From: Geobacteraceae bacterium
GTDB taxonomy: Bacteria; Desulfobacterota; Desulfuromonadia; Geobacterales; Pseudopelobacteraceae
DNA: 64,000 nt
Direction: 5' to 3'
Assembly: GCA_016720395.1 (NCBI GenBank)
Contig: JADKKR010000008.1
Coordinates: 268,501-332,500 of the forward strand
In this document: in pieces, positions 48,748 through 58,064 of the stretch
How positions within the stretch are numbered: position 1 is the first letter of the stretch
Layout: each line of letters starts with the position of its first letter
The notes under the pieces: generated by a model
Told to the model about the DNA's origin: nothing
The model's database searches: none
The model's input: the letters and a program-made list of their open reading frames with translations, nothing else
Made by a program: the position numbers and the translations under genes

Positions 48748-50232
48748 GTGAAACTGATTGTCCTGATATTTTCCCTGCTGGTGAGCCTCCCCGTTGCTGC
48801 ATTCGCGGCAGAATCTCCGTTGAAGCTTTCCCTGAGCGAAGCCATAAAGATGGCAGCTGAGCGGAATCTTGATGTGCGTGCGGAATATTATAACCCGGCC
48901 CAGTTTGAGGCGGACATCAACCGCAACAGGTCCATATACGACCCGCTGCTGCTGCTCGATGCCTCCTATGCTGATGAAACGACACCTGCCTTCACGTCAT
49001 CGGCCAGTGTCAATGGCCAGTCATCCGACATCAATGCATCCCTGAGCCAGCTCTTCTGGACCGGGGGGACTGTCTCGGCCGTCTTTAACAACGGTTACAG
49101 CAATTCCAATTCAATCAGTCTGCCGGAACCACGTTCCTGGCAATCGGAGCTTGGTGTCAGGCTCAGTCAGCCGCTGCTCAAAAATGCCGGTCGTGAGAAT
49201 ACTGAAGCCGGCATCACCATATCCCGGCTCTCAAAATATGCTTCCATAGAACATCTTCATTCCCGCCTGATAAATACGGTCGCACAGGTTCGTGCTGAAT
49301 ATTTCAAGCTTTACAGCCTTCGGGAACAGTTGCAGGTCAAAAAAGTCTCCCTCGAGCTGGCCCGCAAGATACTGAACGAGACCAAGGCCCGCGTTGATGC
49401 CGGTGTGCTGCCGGCGATGGAGATTCTGAACGCTGAGTTCGGAGCGGTTTCCCGCGAAAAGGATGTCAATGATGCCGAAAAGGCGCTCAGTGACCAGTTG
49501 GATGTTCTGCGCCTTCTGCTGCAGTTGGAAGGCCGCGGTGAAATTGCTGTGGCAGACCCCCCCATGCGGGAATTATATCAGGTATCTGAAGACGAGGTTA
49601 TCAGGCGGGCTGTGAACCGTCCTGACATCAAAGAACTGAAACGCACTCTTGAGATCAACGAGCTCCAGACCCGTGTCTACGGCAATAATATCAAGCCGGA
49701 TCTCAGGCTGCTGGCATCAGCGGGTGTTGCAGGCAGAGATCGCACCTTTTCTCGTGATATGGAGAATCTGGGTACCTTCGATTCCCCGTACTGGTCAATC
49801 GGTTTGAGCTTCAGCTACCCGATCGGCAACCGGGCGGCGGAAAATGATTACCGCAAGAGCCGGCTCAAGACGGAGCAGACTGCATTGCTTATAAAAAGCC
49901 TGGAAGAAGGTGCAACAAAGGATGTCAAGGCTGCAATCCGGGGTGTTGCCACCGGATATAAGCAGATCGAGGTCGCCGAGCGTGGGCGGGCCTACGCCGA
50001 AGAACGCCTCAAGGCTTTTATCCGAAAAAACGAGGTGGGGCTTGCCACCACAAAGGATGTCCTTGATGTCGAGAACGACCTTGCGAACGCAAAAAATAAT
50101 CAGATTACAGCACTTGTTGCCTATAACAACGCAATCACCCAGCTATGGCAGGTGACCGGCGAAATACTGGAGCGTGAAGGGATCCATGTCGTGGAGGGTG
50201 ATGCGGATAAACTTTACACGAATACCCGCTGA
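48748..50232 (+). CDS. TolC-family outer membrane efflux protein
   Basis: 494 residues. Signal peptide (about 1-21, cleavage at AFA-A). Two OEP repeats follow (about 25-230 and 270-480), with LSLSEAIKMAAERNLDVR at the start and the periplasmic helical RLKAFIRKNEVGLATTKDVLDVEND near the end, as in TolC trimers. There is no inner-membrane pump or adaptor gene beside it, so its partners lie elsewhere. The start is GTG 48748, preceded by GAAAGGAA. The stop overlaps the mqnA ATG. Confidence 0.9.
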   Translation: MKLIVLIFSLLVSLPVAAFAAESPLKLSLSEAIKMAAERNLDVRAEYYNPAQFEADINRNRSIYDPLLLLDASYADETTPAFTSSASVNGQSSDINASLSQLFWTGGTVSAVFNNGYSNSNSISLPEPRSWQSELGVRLSQPLLKNAGRENTEAGITISRLSKYASIEHLHSRLINTVAQVRAEYFKLYSLREQLQVKKVSLELARKILNETKARVDAGVLPAMEILNAEFGAVSREKDVNDAEKALSDQLDVLRLLLQLEGRGEIAVADPPMRELYQVSEDEVIRRAVNRPDIKELKRTLEINELQTRVYGNNIKPDLRLLASAGVAGRDRTFSRDMENLGTFDSPYWSIGLSFSYPIGNRAAENDYRKSRLKTEQTALLIKSLEEGATKDVKAAIRGVATGYKQIEVAERGRAYAEERLKAFIRKNEVGLATTKDVLDVENDLANAKNNQITALVAYNNAITQLWQVTGEILEREGIHVVEGDADKLYTNTR

Positions 50233-51074
50233 TGCTGCGGATCGGCCGGATAACCTACGCCAACTGTTCCCCCATCTTCCATGAGCTCCAGAAACAGTCA
50301 TCCGCCGGAGAATATCAGTTTGTCGGCGGCGTGCCTTCTCATCTCAACATCATGCTTGCCTCAGGGGAGATTGATGTCTGCCCGTCATCATCCATAGAAT
50401 ATGCTCTCCACCCGGAGCATTACCTGATTCTGCCGGATATCTCGATCAGCAGCTCCGGGGCTGTGAAAAGTGTCCTGCTGTTTTCCCGTGTTCCGATTGA
50501 AGAGCTTGATGGTCAGACGATCCTGCTCAGTTCTGAATCGGCAACATCCGTTAACCTGCTTCGTATCCTCATTGAGAAGCGATTTGGCTGCGTGTGCAGG
50601 TATGCCGCGTCTGCCCTGCCCCTGGACAGCGCGCTGCAGGAGGCCGCAGCCATGCTCCTGATCGGTGATGGCGCTCTTCGTGCCTCGTTATCTGAGCCTG
50701 GCTTGCACATCTATGACCTTGGCGGGCTCTGGTACGACTGGACCGGCCTGCCATTCGTTTTTGCGTTATGGCTCTGCAGCCGAAAGGTTGTCAGAGAGCA
50801 GCCTGCGGAAGTCGAGCGTCTGGCAGGTCGTCTTCTTGCTGCGAAGGAGAAGGCCTGTGCTTCATTTGACGCCCTAGCGCAGGACTCCCCGGAGGCGCAG
50901 TGGATGGGCGTAAGCCGCCTCGTCGACTACTGGCGTGAAAACCTTTCCTTTGATCTTGAAAGCGGACATCGGCAGGGCCTGATGCTTTTTTACCGCTACT
51001 GCACCGAACTCGGGCTGCTGAAGTCCTCGCCCGAACTCCATTTTCTGACACGCATTCACAACAAGGACAGCTAG
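50232..51074 (+). CDS. mqnA: Chorismate dehydratase (menaquinone biosynthesis, futalosine route)
   Basis: 280 residues. MqnA-type fold, beginning LRIGRITYANCSPIFHEL and with VPSHLNIMLASGEIDVCPSSSIEYA and FVFALWLCSRK. It turns chorismate into 3-enolpyruvyl-benzoate, the first committed step of the futalosine pathway. Its presence implies menaquinone made from chorismate, connecting the aro genes with anaerobic respiration. The ATG overlaps the stop of the TolC-like gene (TGATG). Confidence 0.9.
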   Translation: MLRIGRITYANCSPIFHELQKQSSAGEYQFVGGVPSHLNIMLASGEIDVCPSSSIEYALHPEHYLILPDISISSSGAVKSVLLFSRVPIEELDGQTILLSSESATSVNLLRILIEKRFGCVCRYAASALPLDSALQEAAAMLLIGDGALRASLSEPGLHIYDLGGLWYDWTGLPFVFALWLCSRKVVREQPAEVERLAGRLLAAKEKACASFDALAQDSPEAQWMGVSRLVDYWRENLSFDLESGHRQGLMLFYRYCTELGLLKSSPELHFLTRIHNKDS

Positions 51075-51075
51075 C

Positions 51076-53457
51076 GTGGGTTCCAGGCAGGCAAGACAGC
51101 ATTCCTCATGGATGAACACCCTTTCAAGGACCATTTCGGGAATTGTTGATCCCCTGGGCCGTCGGGTAAGGGAGCGTCTTGATGACCGCTGTACCCGGGT
51201 CCTGCTGGTGGCGAGAACCAGATGGATCATGCTTGCCGTCTTTTCGCTTTACGCGGTCTGTGCGGCAGCCAGTTACTCCATGAGCAGTCTGGGATTCTGC
51301 TTCAGCAGGGAGCAGACGTCATTCATGCTGGCTACTGTCGGAATCGTGGTCATCTACAATGCCATCCTTGGCAGAGCCTGCAACGTTCTCCGGCGTTTCT
51401 CCGGCCTCATTCATCTCCAGATCGGGCTTGACCTGCTGTTTGTCTCGGTGCTGATACATTTTACCGGCGGCATCGTCAGTTGGTTCTGGCCGGTTTATCT
51501 TCTGGTTACCCTCGAAGCGGTATTTCTTTTTGACAACAAGCGCGACGTCTGGTTGATCGGGACAGTGGGGGCTTTGTTATACGGCGCCCTGCTGGCTCTT
51601 GAAGGGGCCCATCTCCTGAGCCCTGTTTCAATGCCTTTTATCAACGCCTCCCTGTACGATGATTTCCTTTACCAGGCGCTTCAGTGGCTGTGGGTCTCAG
51701 GCATGAACGCCGCTGTGGCGTTTATTGGTGCGTTTCTGATGGATGTTCTTCGCCGTGACCACGCACTTGTCAAAGAGAGTGAAGAGGCGTTGCTCGGCTT
51801 TATAAATTCGACCAGTGATCTGATTTTCTGCTGCAACCCTGATGGGACCGTGATCTTTTCCAACCAGACCTGCCGGGACGTGTTCCTCCTGGGGCAGGAA
51901 GAATACGGCATGCGGTCACTGTTTGATTTCTTTGCGCCTGATGCACGTGAAGTGCTCAGGAGTAAGTTTGCCAATATAAAACAGGAAAGCCCGGCAGGTC
52001 ATACTGAATTACAGCTTGCAACAAGAGGACTTGACGCCAGATTTGTGGAGTTAAGTCTTTTTGAAAACAGTCATGGTGGAGGCGCGACAGCCGTCTGGGG
52101 GGTCTGTCGCGATATAACGGAGAAAAAAATTGCCCAGCATGAACTGTATAAACTGGCTCACCATGACATGCTGACCGGTTTGCCGAATCGCGTACTGCTG
52201 GAGGACCGCCTGCAGCAGGCAAAGGCCCTGTCCCACCGTATGAAAAGCAGCTTTGCGGTGCTCTTTCTGGATCTCGACAGGTTCAAGATCATCAATGATA
52301 CGCTGGGACATTCCGTCGGTGACGAGTTGTTGCGGCTGGTTGCCAGCCGTCTGAAAAGGACCGTGCGTGAAACGGATACTGTTGCCCGGATCGGCGGCGA
52401 CGAGTTTATCATCCTGCTCTCACATGTCAATGACCGCAACGACGTGTCCGCATTAGCCGATAAGATTCTGAAGACACTGATAATCCCTTTCAAGCTGAGA
52501 GATCACGAACTGTTCATTACTACCAGCCTCGGAATCAGTATGTGTCCTGAAGATGGCCAGGATACTGAGGATATCGTGAAGAAAGCCGATATCGCCATGT
52601 ATCATGCCAAAGCGACGGGCCGCAACAATGTCCAGTACTATAATAACGACATGGACCAGAATGCTTCACGACGTTTTGTCATCTCCAACAGTCTCCGCCG
52701 CGGCCTTGAACAGAATGAATTCAGAGTGTTCTACCAGCCGAAGGTCGATATCGCGACGGGTCAGATTGTTGCTATGGAGGCTCTCGTCCGCTGGGAACAT
52801 CCTGAACTGGGACTGTTGTCGCCTGCGGAGTTTATCCAGCTGGCTGAGGAAAGCGGCCTGATCATGCAGCTGGGGGAGTGGGTGCTGCGCGAGTCTTGCA
52901 TGCAGAACGTCATGTGGCAATCCGAAGGGATCAGGGATCTGCGTGTCGCGGTAAATCTTTCCGGCTACCAGCTGCAGCATACCTCACTGCTCGCTACGAT
53001 CCGCAAGGTTCTGGACGATACCGGCATGCCTCCGGAACATCTGGAACTGGAGATAACCGAAAGCGTCATCATGCAGAATGCGGATTTCGCCGTTTCAGTC
53101 CTGAGCGAGATCAGTGAGCTGGGCATACATATTTCCATAGACGATTTCGGCACCGGTTATTCATCCCTGGCACATCTCAAGCGTTTCTCGGTCAATACAC
53201 TCAAAATTGACAAGTCATTCGTCAGGGAGGTTGATCTCAGCACAACTGATGCAGCTATTGCAACGGCAATAATCGCCATGGGCAACAGCCTTAATCTGAA
53301 TGTGATCGCCGAGGGGGTGGAAACGCAGTCACAGTTTGATTTCCTCAAGTTCAATAACTGTGATCAGGTTCAGGGTTTTCTGTTCTGCAGGCCATTGCCG
53401 CCCGGCGAACTTCTCGAGCTGTTGCGAAAAAACCGTAGTCAAATTCTCAGTCATTAG
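51076..53457 (+). CDS. Membrane-bound PAS-GGDEF-EAL c-di-GMP signalling protein
   Basis: 793 residues. Six likely membrane helices (about 45-235), a PAS domain (about 237-350), a GGDEF domain with intact GGDEF (VARIGGDEFIILLS) and an EAL domain with EALVRW and the later DDFGTGYSSLAHLK and EGVETQSQFDFL motifs. Both catalytic signatures look intact, so it could make or degrade c-di-GMP. The start is GTG 51076 with AAGGA 8 nt upstream. Its 3' end overlaps the convergent Nudix gene by 11 bp. Confidence 0.93.
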   Translation: MGSRQARQHSSWMNTLSRTISGIVDPLGRRVRERLDDRCTRVLLVARTRWIMLAVFSLYAVCAAASYSMSSLGFCFSREQTSFMLATVGIVVIYNAILGRACNVLRRFSGLIHLQIGLDLLFVSVLIHFTGGIVSWFWPVYLLVTLEAVFLFDNKRDVWLIGTVGALLYGALLALEGAHLLSPVSMPFINASLYDDFLYQALQWLWVSGMNAAVAFIGAFLMDVLRRDHALVKESEEALLGFINSTSDLIFCCNPDGTVIFSNQTCRDVFLLGQEEYGMRSLFDFFAPDAREVLRSKFANIKQESPAGHTELQLATRGLDARFVELSLFENSHGGGATAVWGVCRDITEKKIAQHELYKLAHHDMLTGLPNRVLLEDRLQQAKALSHRMKSSFAVLFLDLDRFKIINDTLGHSVGDELLRLVASRLKRTVRETDTVARIGGDEFIILLSHVNDRNDVSALADKILKTLIIPFKLRDHELFITTSLGISMCPEDGQDTEDIVKKADIAMYHAKATGRNNVQYYNNDMDQNASRRFVISNSLRRGLEQNEFRVFYQPKVDIATGQIVAMEALVRWEHPELGLLSPAEFIQLAEESGLIMQLGEWVLRESCMQNVMWQSEGIRDLRVAVNLSGYQLQHTSLLATIRKVLDDTGMPPEHLELEITESVIMQNADFAVSVLSEISELGIHISIDDFGTGYSSLAHLKRFSVNTLKIDKSFVREVDLSTTDAAIATAIIAMGNSLNLNVIAEGVETQSQFDFLKFNNCDQVQGFLFCRPLPPGELLELLRKNRSQILSH

Positions 53458-53902
53458 CCCGTGTCCGTTTCAGGCGGGCATAATCCTCCAGTATCGAGGC
53501 ATGGTCGAAACAAAGCTTTTCCGGTAAGGCTTCGAGCCGGAATATCTGGGCATTATCAGCATCATCGGCTGCCTGAAGCTGCCCATGGCCATCAGCCATG
53601 TACACGGTTGAAATAGTATGCATGCGCTCATCCCGTCGCGGGTCGGAATAGCATCCCAGTAGTCGAAGGTTGCTTATTTCAAGTGAGGTTTCCTCCCGGG
53701 CTTCACGCACAGCCGCTGTCTCCAAACTCTCGCCATAATCCACAAATCCGCCCGGCAAGGCCCAGCCATAGGGCGGGTTCCTGCGTTCGATCAGCACGAT
53801 GCCGTCCTGGAGTTCGATGATTATATCGACCGTTGGAAACGGGTTCCTGTATTTCCTGACAGGGGCACCGCAGGACGGGCAGGACTGGGCTTCAAATGAC
53901 AT
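53447..53902 (-). CDS. Nudix hydrolase with N-terminal zinc-ribbon-like motif
   Basis: 151 residues. An N-terminal CPSCG pair (SCPSCGAPVRKYRNPFP) precedes the Nudix fold. The Nudix box is GGFVDYGESLETAAVREAREETSLEI. ADP-ribose or NADH pyrophosphatases of the family share this layout, but the substrate is not determined by sequence. ATG 53902 is preceded by GGAGGAATCC; the longer in-frame start reads through the terminator and is rejected. Confidence 0.9.
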   Translation of the reverse strand: MSFEAQSCPSCGAPVRKYRNPFPTVDIIIELQDGIVLIERRNPPYGWALPGGFVDYGESLETAAVREAREETSLEISNLRLLGCYSDPRRDERMHTISTVYMADGHGQLQAADDADNAQIFRLEALPEKLCFDHASILEDYARLKRTRAND

Positions 53903-53913
53903 GGATTCCTCCG

Positions 53914-53946
53914 TAATAAAAAAAGGGGGATACGATATCCCCCTTT
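53914..53946 (-). terminator. Intrinsic terminator of the PxxKW gene
   Basis: AAAGGGGGATA (53922-53932) pairs perfectly with TATCCCCCTTT (53936-53946), loop CGA. On the minus strand it is followed by a T-run, so it ends the transcript of the cysteine-rich gene just ahead of the Nudix gene. Confidence 0.85.
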
Positions 53947-53975
53947 CGGTAAAAACTGTGTGAATCTTTTTCCGG

Positions 53976-54269
53976 TTATTTCTTCTTGCTGCCGCCGGAA
54001 GCCTTCTTGGATGCCTTGAGAGGGTTGACTTTTGTATCGTCAACTTTGATTTCAACTTTCACATGACTGGCGAAATTGCAGATTCCGCTGTTCCATTTTT
54101 TTGCAGGTGCCGGATAAGCGCTGCACACCTGGCCGATGGAACCGGTAACAATACGCTCACAACCTTCACAATTCTCCACCACCGTCTGGCAGGAACCATC
54201 CGGAAATATACAGCCTTGCTTACCCCAAAAGGTACACTCGGTACCTGGAAGTACTGTCTGACACTGCAT
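53976..54269 (-). CDS. PxxKW family small cysteine-rich protein
   Basis: 97 residues with eight cysteines in the first 64 (MQCQTVLPGTECTFWGKQGC, GSCQTVVENCEGCERIV, QVCSAYPAPAKKW...ICNF). The PAPAKKW motif is that of the PxxKW cysteine-rich family, common in anaerobic deltaproteobacteria. The tail is Lys/Ser-rich. No signal peptide is visible. The cysteine spacing suggests metal or Fe-S binding, but function is unknown. ATG 54269 has an AGGAGG site; the longer in-frame start is unlikely. Confidence 0.8.
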   Translation of the reverse strand: MQCQTVLPGTECTFWGKQGCIFPDGSCQTVVENCEGCERIVTGSIGQVCSAYPAPAKKWNSGICNFASHVKVEIKVDDTKVNPLKASKKASGGSKKK

Positions 54270-54366
54270 GCTTCTTCCTCCTGAAAAATGTTCTAAAATG
54301 AAATATAACCTTAACAACTATGGGTTAAAAAAGTCAACAGGAAAAATCCTTTACAGAAACAGCGCT

Positions 54367-54400
54367 TTGACTTGACGGGTGACCGCTGGTGTACTATTGT
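54367..54400 (+). promoter_or_regulatory. Candidate promoter of the phosphohexomutase gene
   Basis: TTGACG (54372-54377) with TATTGT at 17-nt spacing (54395-54400), or TTGACT (54367-54372) with TACTAT (54392-54397) at 19 nt. One of the two probably drives the gene starting at 54442. Confidence 0.4.
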
Positions 54401-54441
54401 AATACGACAAATGCTGTCTTATTATGATCAGGAGGTTTTCA

Positions 54442-55860
54442 ATGACGCGTATTGCCTTCGGAACATCCGGTTGGCGAGGTATTCTGTGCGAGGATTTCAC
54501 CTTCGACAATGTCAAGGTTGTTATTCAGGCTATCGCGGACAACCTCACGGCAGCGGGGGAGCAGCACAAGGGTGTCATCATCGGCTGTGACACCCGTTTC
54601 ATGGGACAGCGGTTTACGCAGGAGGCCGCCCGCGTTTTTGCCGGTTCAGGAATCAAATCCTACCTGTGCGACCGGGATACCCCGACTCCCGTGATCTCCT
54701 TCGAAATACTGCGCAGGGGTGCCGCAGGGGCGGTCAATTTCACTGCCAGCCACAATCCTCCCGAATACAACGGCGTAAAGTTTTCCCCCTCCTGGGGCGG
54801 TCCGGCCCTGCCGGAAACTACCCGGGATATCGAGCGACGAGCCAATGAGATGATGGGAGAGGTCTGCTACAGAGAAGTCCAGTTGGATGTTGCTCTGCGA
54901 AACGGGTTGGTCGAACGCATTGATCCGCGCCCTGCGTATCTTGCCGATCTGGAGACGAAGATCGATTTTGATGCAATAAAAAGTATCGGCAAGCTGGGAG
55001 TTGATACACTGTACGGAACAGGGCGGGGCTACCTGGATGAACCGCTACGCGCGCACGGCATCGACTTCACGATCATCAACGACAGGCCAGATCCCTACTT
55101 TGGCGGTCATCCACCCGAGCCTGCTGAAAAGCATATCCCCGACTTCATCGCCCTGGTCAAGGGTGACCCGGCCATAAGGCTTGGTATCGCGACTGATGGT
55201 GATGCCGACCGCTTCGGCATTCTGGATGCTGACGGGTCCTACATCGAGCCCAACTACATCATAGCCCTGCTGCTGGACTACCTGATCCGTGTACGCAAGC
55301 TGGAAGGCGGTGTCGCACGCAGCGTGGCAACATCGCACCTGATCGATGCAGTGGCAAAAAAACATGGTGTGCCTGTTTATGAGACACCGGTCGGCTTCAA
55401 GTATATCGGTGAACTGATCAGTCAGAACAAGCTGGTCATAGGCGGTGAAGAAAGTGCCGGACTCACCATTCGCGGCCATGTGCCGGAAAAAGACGGCATC
55501 CTGGCCTGCTTCCTGGTGGCAGAAATGGTCGCCCGTGAAGGCAGGACGGTACGGGAGTTGCTTGAGAGGTTGTACGGCGAAGTCGGCAGGGTTGTGACCA
55601 TGCGTGACAATCTCAAGCTTTCCCCGGAGTTGGAGGCTGTCTATGCCGACAGGGTTAATGCCGTTCCTGCGGAGGTCGCCGGGGCGAAGGTCACGGAGGT
55701 TATCAGGATCGACGGAACCAAGTTATTGCTCGATGACGGCAGCTGGATGCTGTTTCGCAAGTCGGGCACTGAGCCGGTGGTACGATTGTACGGAGAAGCG
55801 GGCAACGACGCGCGCCTGGCCGAGGTTATGGCCGCCGGACGGAAGTTTATTCTAGGCTAA
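54442..55860 (+). CDS. Phosphoglucomutase/phosphomannomutase family protein
   Basis: 472 residues, alpha-D-phosphohexomutase superfamily. GTSGWRG at residues 7-13, catalytic phosphoserine S103 in TASHNPPEYNG, metal-binding DGDADR at 252-257, sugar-binding GGEESAGL and the C-terminal RKSGTEPVVRLYGE phosphate-binding loop. Substrate (glucose, mannose or other hexose phosphate) is not resolved by these motifs. ATG 54442 is preceded by AGGAGG. Confidence 0.92.
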   Translation: MTRIAFGTSGWRGILCEDFTFDNVKVVIQAIADNLTAAGEQHKGVIIGCDTRFMGQRFTQEAARVFAGSGIKSYLCDRDTPTPVISFEILRRGAAGAVNFTASHNPPEYNGVKFSPSWGGPALPETTRDIERRANEMMGEVCYREVQLDVALRNGLVERIDPRPAYLADLETKIDFDAIKSIGKLGVDTLYGTGRGYLDEPLRAHGIDFTIINDRPDPYFGGHPPEPAEKHIPDFIALVKGDPAIRLGIATDGDADRFGILDADGSYIEPNYIIALLLDYLIRVRKLEGGVARSVATSHLIDAVAKKHGVPVYETPVGFKYIGELISQNKLVIGGEESAGLTIRGHVPEKDGILACFLVAEMVAREGRTVRELLERLYGEVGRVVTMRDNLKLSPELEAVYADRVNAVPAEVAGAKVTEVIRIDGTKLLLDDGSWMLFRKSGTEPVVRLYGEAGNDARLAEVMAAGRKFILG

Positions 55861-55881
55861 ATATCTCTGGAGGATTTAAAC

Positions 55882-56754
55882 ATGTGGGATTATACACCGG
55901 TAGTTAAGGACCATTTTCTCAACCCCCGCAACGTTGGCGATATCCCGGACGCAGATGCTGTCGGCGAAGTCGGCAGCCTGGCCTGCGGGGATGCCCTCAA
56001 GCTCTATCTCAAGTTGGATGAAAACAAAGACAGGATCGTTGACGCCAAGTTTCAGACGTTCGGCTGTGCCAGTGCCATCGCCTCATCATCCGCCCTGACC
56101 GAGATGGTCAAGGGCAAGACCATGGATGAGGCGCTTGCAATCAGCAATCAGGATATCGCCGATTTTCTGGGAGGGCTTCCTGAAGAGAAGATGCACTGTT
56201 CCGTCATGGGACAGGAAGCACTGGAAGTAGCCATTTACAAATACCGGGGCATGGACATCCCGGAACACGACAGCGAGCACGATCATGGTCACGCCTATCC
56301 TGACCATGAAGGGACGGTTGTCTGTAAATGTTTCGGCATTACAGATACATTTCTGAAGAAGGTCATTGAGACCAACCGGCTGACGACAGCCGAGCAGGTC
56401 ACGCACTTCACCAAGGCAGGCGGTGCCTGCGGCGGCTGCATCCCCAAAATCCAGGAATTGATCGCCCAGGTGCTGGGTGATGCCGATGCCCAGCCGCGTA
56501 CGCGTCCGGAGAAGCTTTCCAATATGAAGAAGATGCAACTGATCCAGGAGGTTCTGGAACGGGACATCCGGCCTCTGCTGTGGGCCGATGGCGGAGACCT
56601 GGAGCTGATCGACATCGACGGTTCCAGGGTCCAGGTGGCTTTCCGCAAGGCCTGTGCAGGATGTGCCTCATCCGGAAACACCGCCCGCATGGTCGAGATG
56701 AAACTGCGCGACCTGGTGGCCGAGGATATCGTGGTCGAGGAGGTCTCCGCATGA
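55882..56754 (+). CDS. nifU: NifU-type Fe-S cluster scaffold
   Basis: 290 residues, full three-domain NifU. The IscU-like domain has C35, C62 and C106; the central [2Fe-2S] domain has CKCFG and CGGC (about 150-190); the C-terminal Nfu domain carries CAGC. A His/Asp-rich spacer (HDSEHDHGHAYPDHE) lies before the central domain. It assembles Fe-S clusters with sulfur from NifS. The start of nifS overlaps its stop. A housekeeping role rather than strictly nitrogenase-related is likely because no other nif gene is in view. Confidence 0.94.
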   Translation: MWDYTPVVKDHFLNPRNVGDIPDADAVGEVGSLACGDALKLYLKLDENKDRIVDAKFQTFGCASAIASSSALTEMVKGKTMDEALAISNQDIADFLGGLPEEKMHCSVMGQEALEVAIYKYRGMDIPEHDSEHDHGHAYPDHEGTVVCKCFGITDTFLKKVIETNRLTTAEQVTHFTKAGGACGGCIPKIQELIAQVLGDADAQPRTRPEKLSNMKKMQLIQEVLERDIRPLLWADGGDLELIDIDGSRVQVAFRKACAGCASSGNTARMVEMKLRDLVAEDIVVEEVSA

Positions 56755-57926
56755 AAGAGATCTATCTGGACAACAACGCCACCACCAAGGTCGACGAAGC
56801 GGTCTTCGAGGAGATGCGGCCCTACTTCTGTGAACTGTACGGCAATCCCAGCTCAATGCACTTCTTCGGCGGCCAGGTGCAGGGCAAGGTGACAGAGGCC
56901 AGAGGACGTGTGGCGGCCCTTCTGGGTGCGTCACCTGAGGAAATCATATTTACGGCCTGTGGGACCGAGAGCGACAATGCCGCCATCCGTTCCGCCCTGG
57001 AGGTATTCCCCGACCGTCGCCACGTGATAACCTCGCGTGTCGAACACCCGGCAGTACTGACCCAGTGCCGCAACCTGACCCAGAAGGGGTACCGGGTCAC
57101 CGAGATCGGTGTGGACGGATCCGGGCGCCTGGATATGGACGAATTGAAGGCAGCGCTGGATACGGATACTGCCATTGTGTCACTGATGTGGGCCAACAAT
57201 GAGACCGGTGTGATCTTTCCGGTCGAGGAGGCGGCCGCTCTGGCAAAATCCAAAGGGGCCCTGTTTCACAGTGATGCCGTCCAGGCCATTGGAAAGATCC
57301 CGATCGATATGTCATCTTCAAACATTGACATGCTCTCGCTCTCCGGCCACAAGCTGCACGCCCCCAAGGGGATCGGCGTGCTGTACCTGCGCCGCGGTAC
57401 CCCCTTCCGCCCGTTCCTGGTGGGCGGTCACCAGGAGAAGAGCCGCCGGGCCGGTACGGAAAACGCCGCCGCCATCATCGCCCTGGGCAAGGCCTGTGAA
57501 CTGGCCGGTCAGCACATGGAGGCAGAGAACACGGTCGTAAAAGCCCAGCGCGACCGCCTGCAGGACGCCCTGATGGCGGCCATACCCAATGCCCGCATTA
57601 ACGGCGGTGGCGCCGAGCGCCTGCCCAACACCACCTCCATCGCCTTCGAGTTTGTCGAAGGAGAGGCGATCCTGCTGCTGCTGTCCGAGCTGGGCATCTG
57701 CGCTTCATCGGGCAGCGCCTGTACCTCCGGTTCGCTGGAACCATCCCATGTTCTGCGTGCCATGGGTGTACCGTTTACCTGTGCTCACGGGTCGATCCGG
57801 TTTTCGCTTTCGCGCTATACGACCGATTCCGAGGTCGATACCGTCATCCGTGAGATGCCTCCGATCATTGCCCGCCTGCGGCAGATGTCGCCCTTTGGAC
57901 GGGAGTTTCTGAAAGGTCAGGCATAG
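56751..57926 (+). CDS. nifS: Cysteine desulfurase NifS
   Basis: 391 residues, PLP-dependent enzyme giving sulfur from cysteine. PLP lysine K201 in SLSGHKLHAPKG and the catalytic Cys317 in GICASSGSACTSGS. N-terminal EIYLDNNATTKVD is typical. ATG 56751 overlaps the nifU stop (ATGA); longer in-frame starts lie in nifU. Such enzymes can also supply selenide from selenocysteine in vitro, of possible interest given the Sec peptide, but nothing here shows that. Confidence 0.95.
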   Translation: MKEIYLDNNATTKVDEAVFEEMRPYFCELYGNPSSMHFFGGQVQGKVTEARGRVAALLGASPEEIIFTACGTESDNAAIRSALEVFPDRRHVITSRVEHPAVLTQCRNLTQKGYRVTEIGVDGSGRLDMDELKAALDTDTAIVSLMWANNETGVIFPVEEAAALAKSKGALFHSDAVQAIGKIPIDMSSSNIDMLSLSGHKLHAPKGIGVLYLRRGTPFRPFLVGGHQEKSRRAGTENAAAIIALGKACELAGQHMEAENTVVKAQRDRLQDALMAAIPNARINGGGAERLPNTTSIAFEFVEGEAILLLLSELGICASSGSACTSGSLEPSHVLRAMGVPFTCAHGSIRFSLSRYTTDSEVDTVIREMPPIIARLRQMSPFGREFLKGQA

Positions 57927-57952
57927 TGTTTTCTCTGGCGTTTTATTGCTGT

Positions 57953-57983
57953 AAGGGGCGGCCTTGTGTCGCCCTTTGTTTTT
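57953..57983 (+). terminator. Terminator after nifS
   Basis: AAGGGGCG (57953-57960) with CGCCCTT (57970-57976) and one bulged G, followed by TGTTTTT. It ends the nifUS transcript before sucB. Confidence 0.7.
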
Positions 57984-58064
57984 GCTGGAGAATTGAGCGA
58001 AATGCGTTAAAATGTTTTTGACACGTCCGGCAGATAGTTATCAGGATGGATTACGGAGCGCATC

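Noticed and set aside
55882..57926. A nitrogen-fixation island
   Set aside because: Only nifU and nifS are present, with no nifH, D, K, E, N or B around. These two genes often act as the general Fe-S system in this group.
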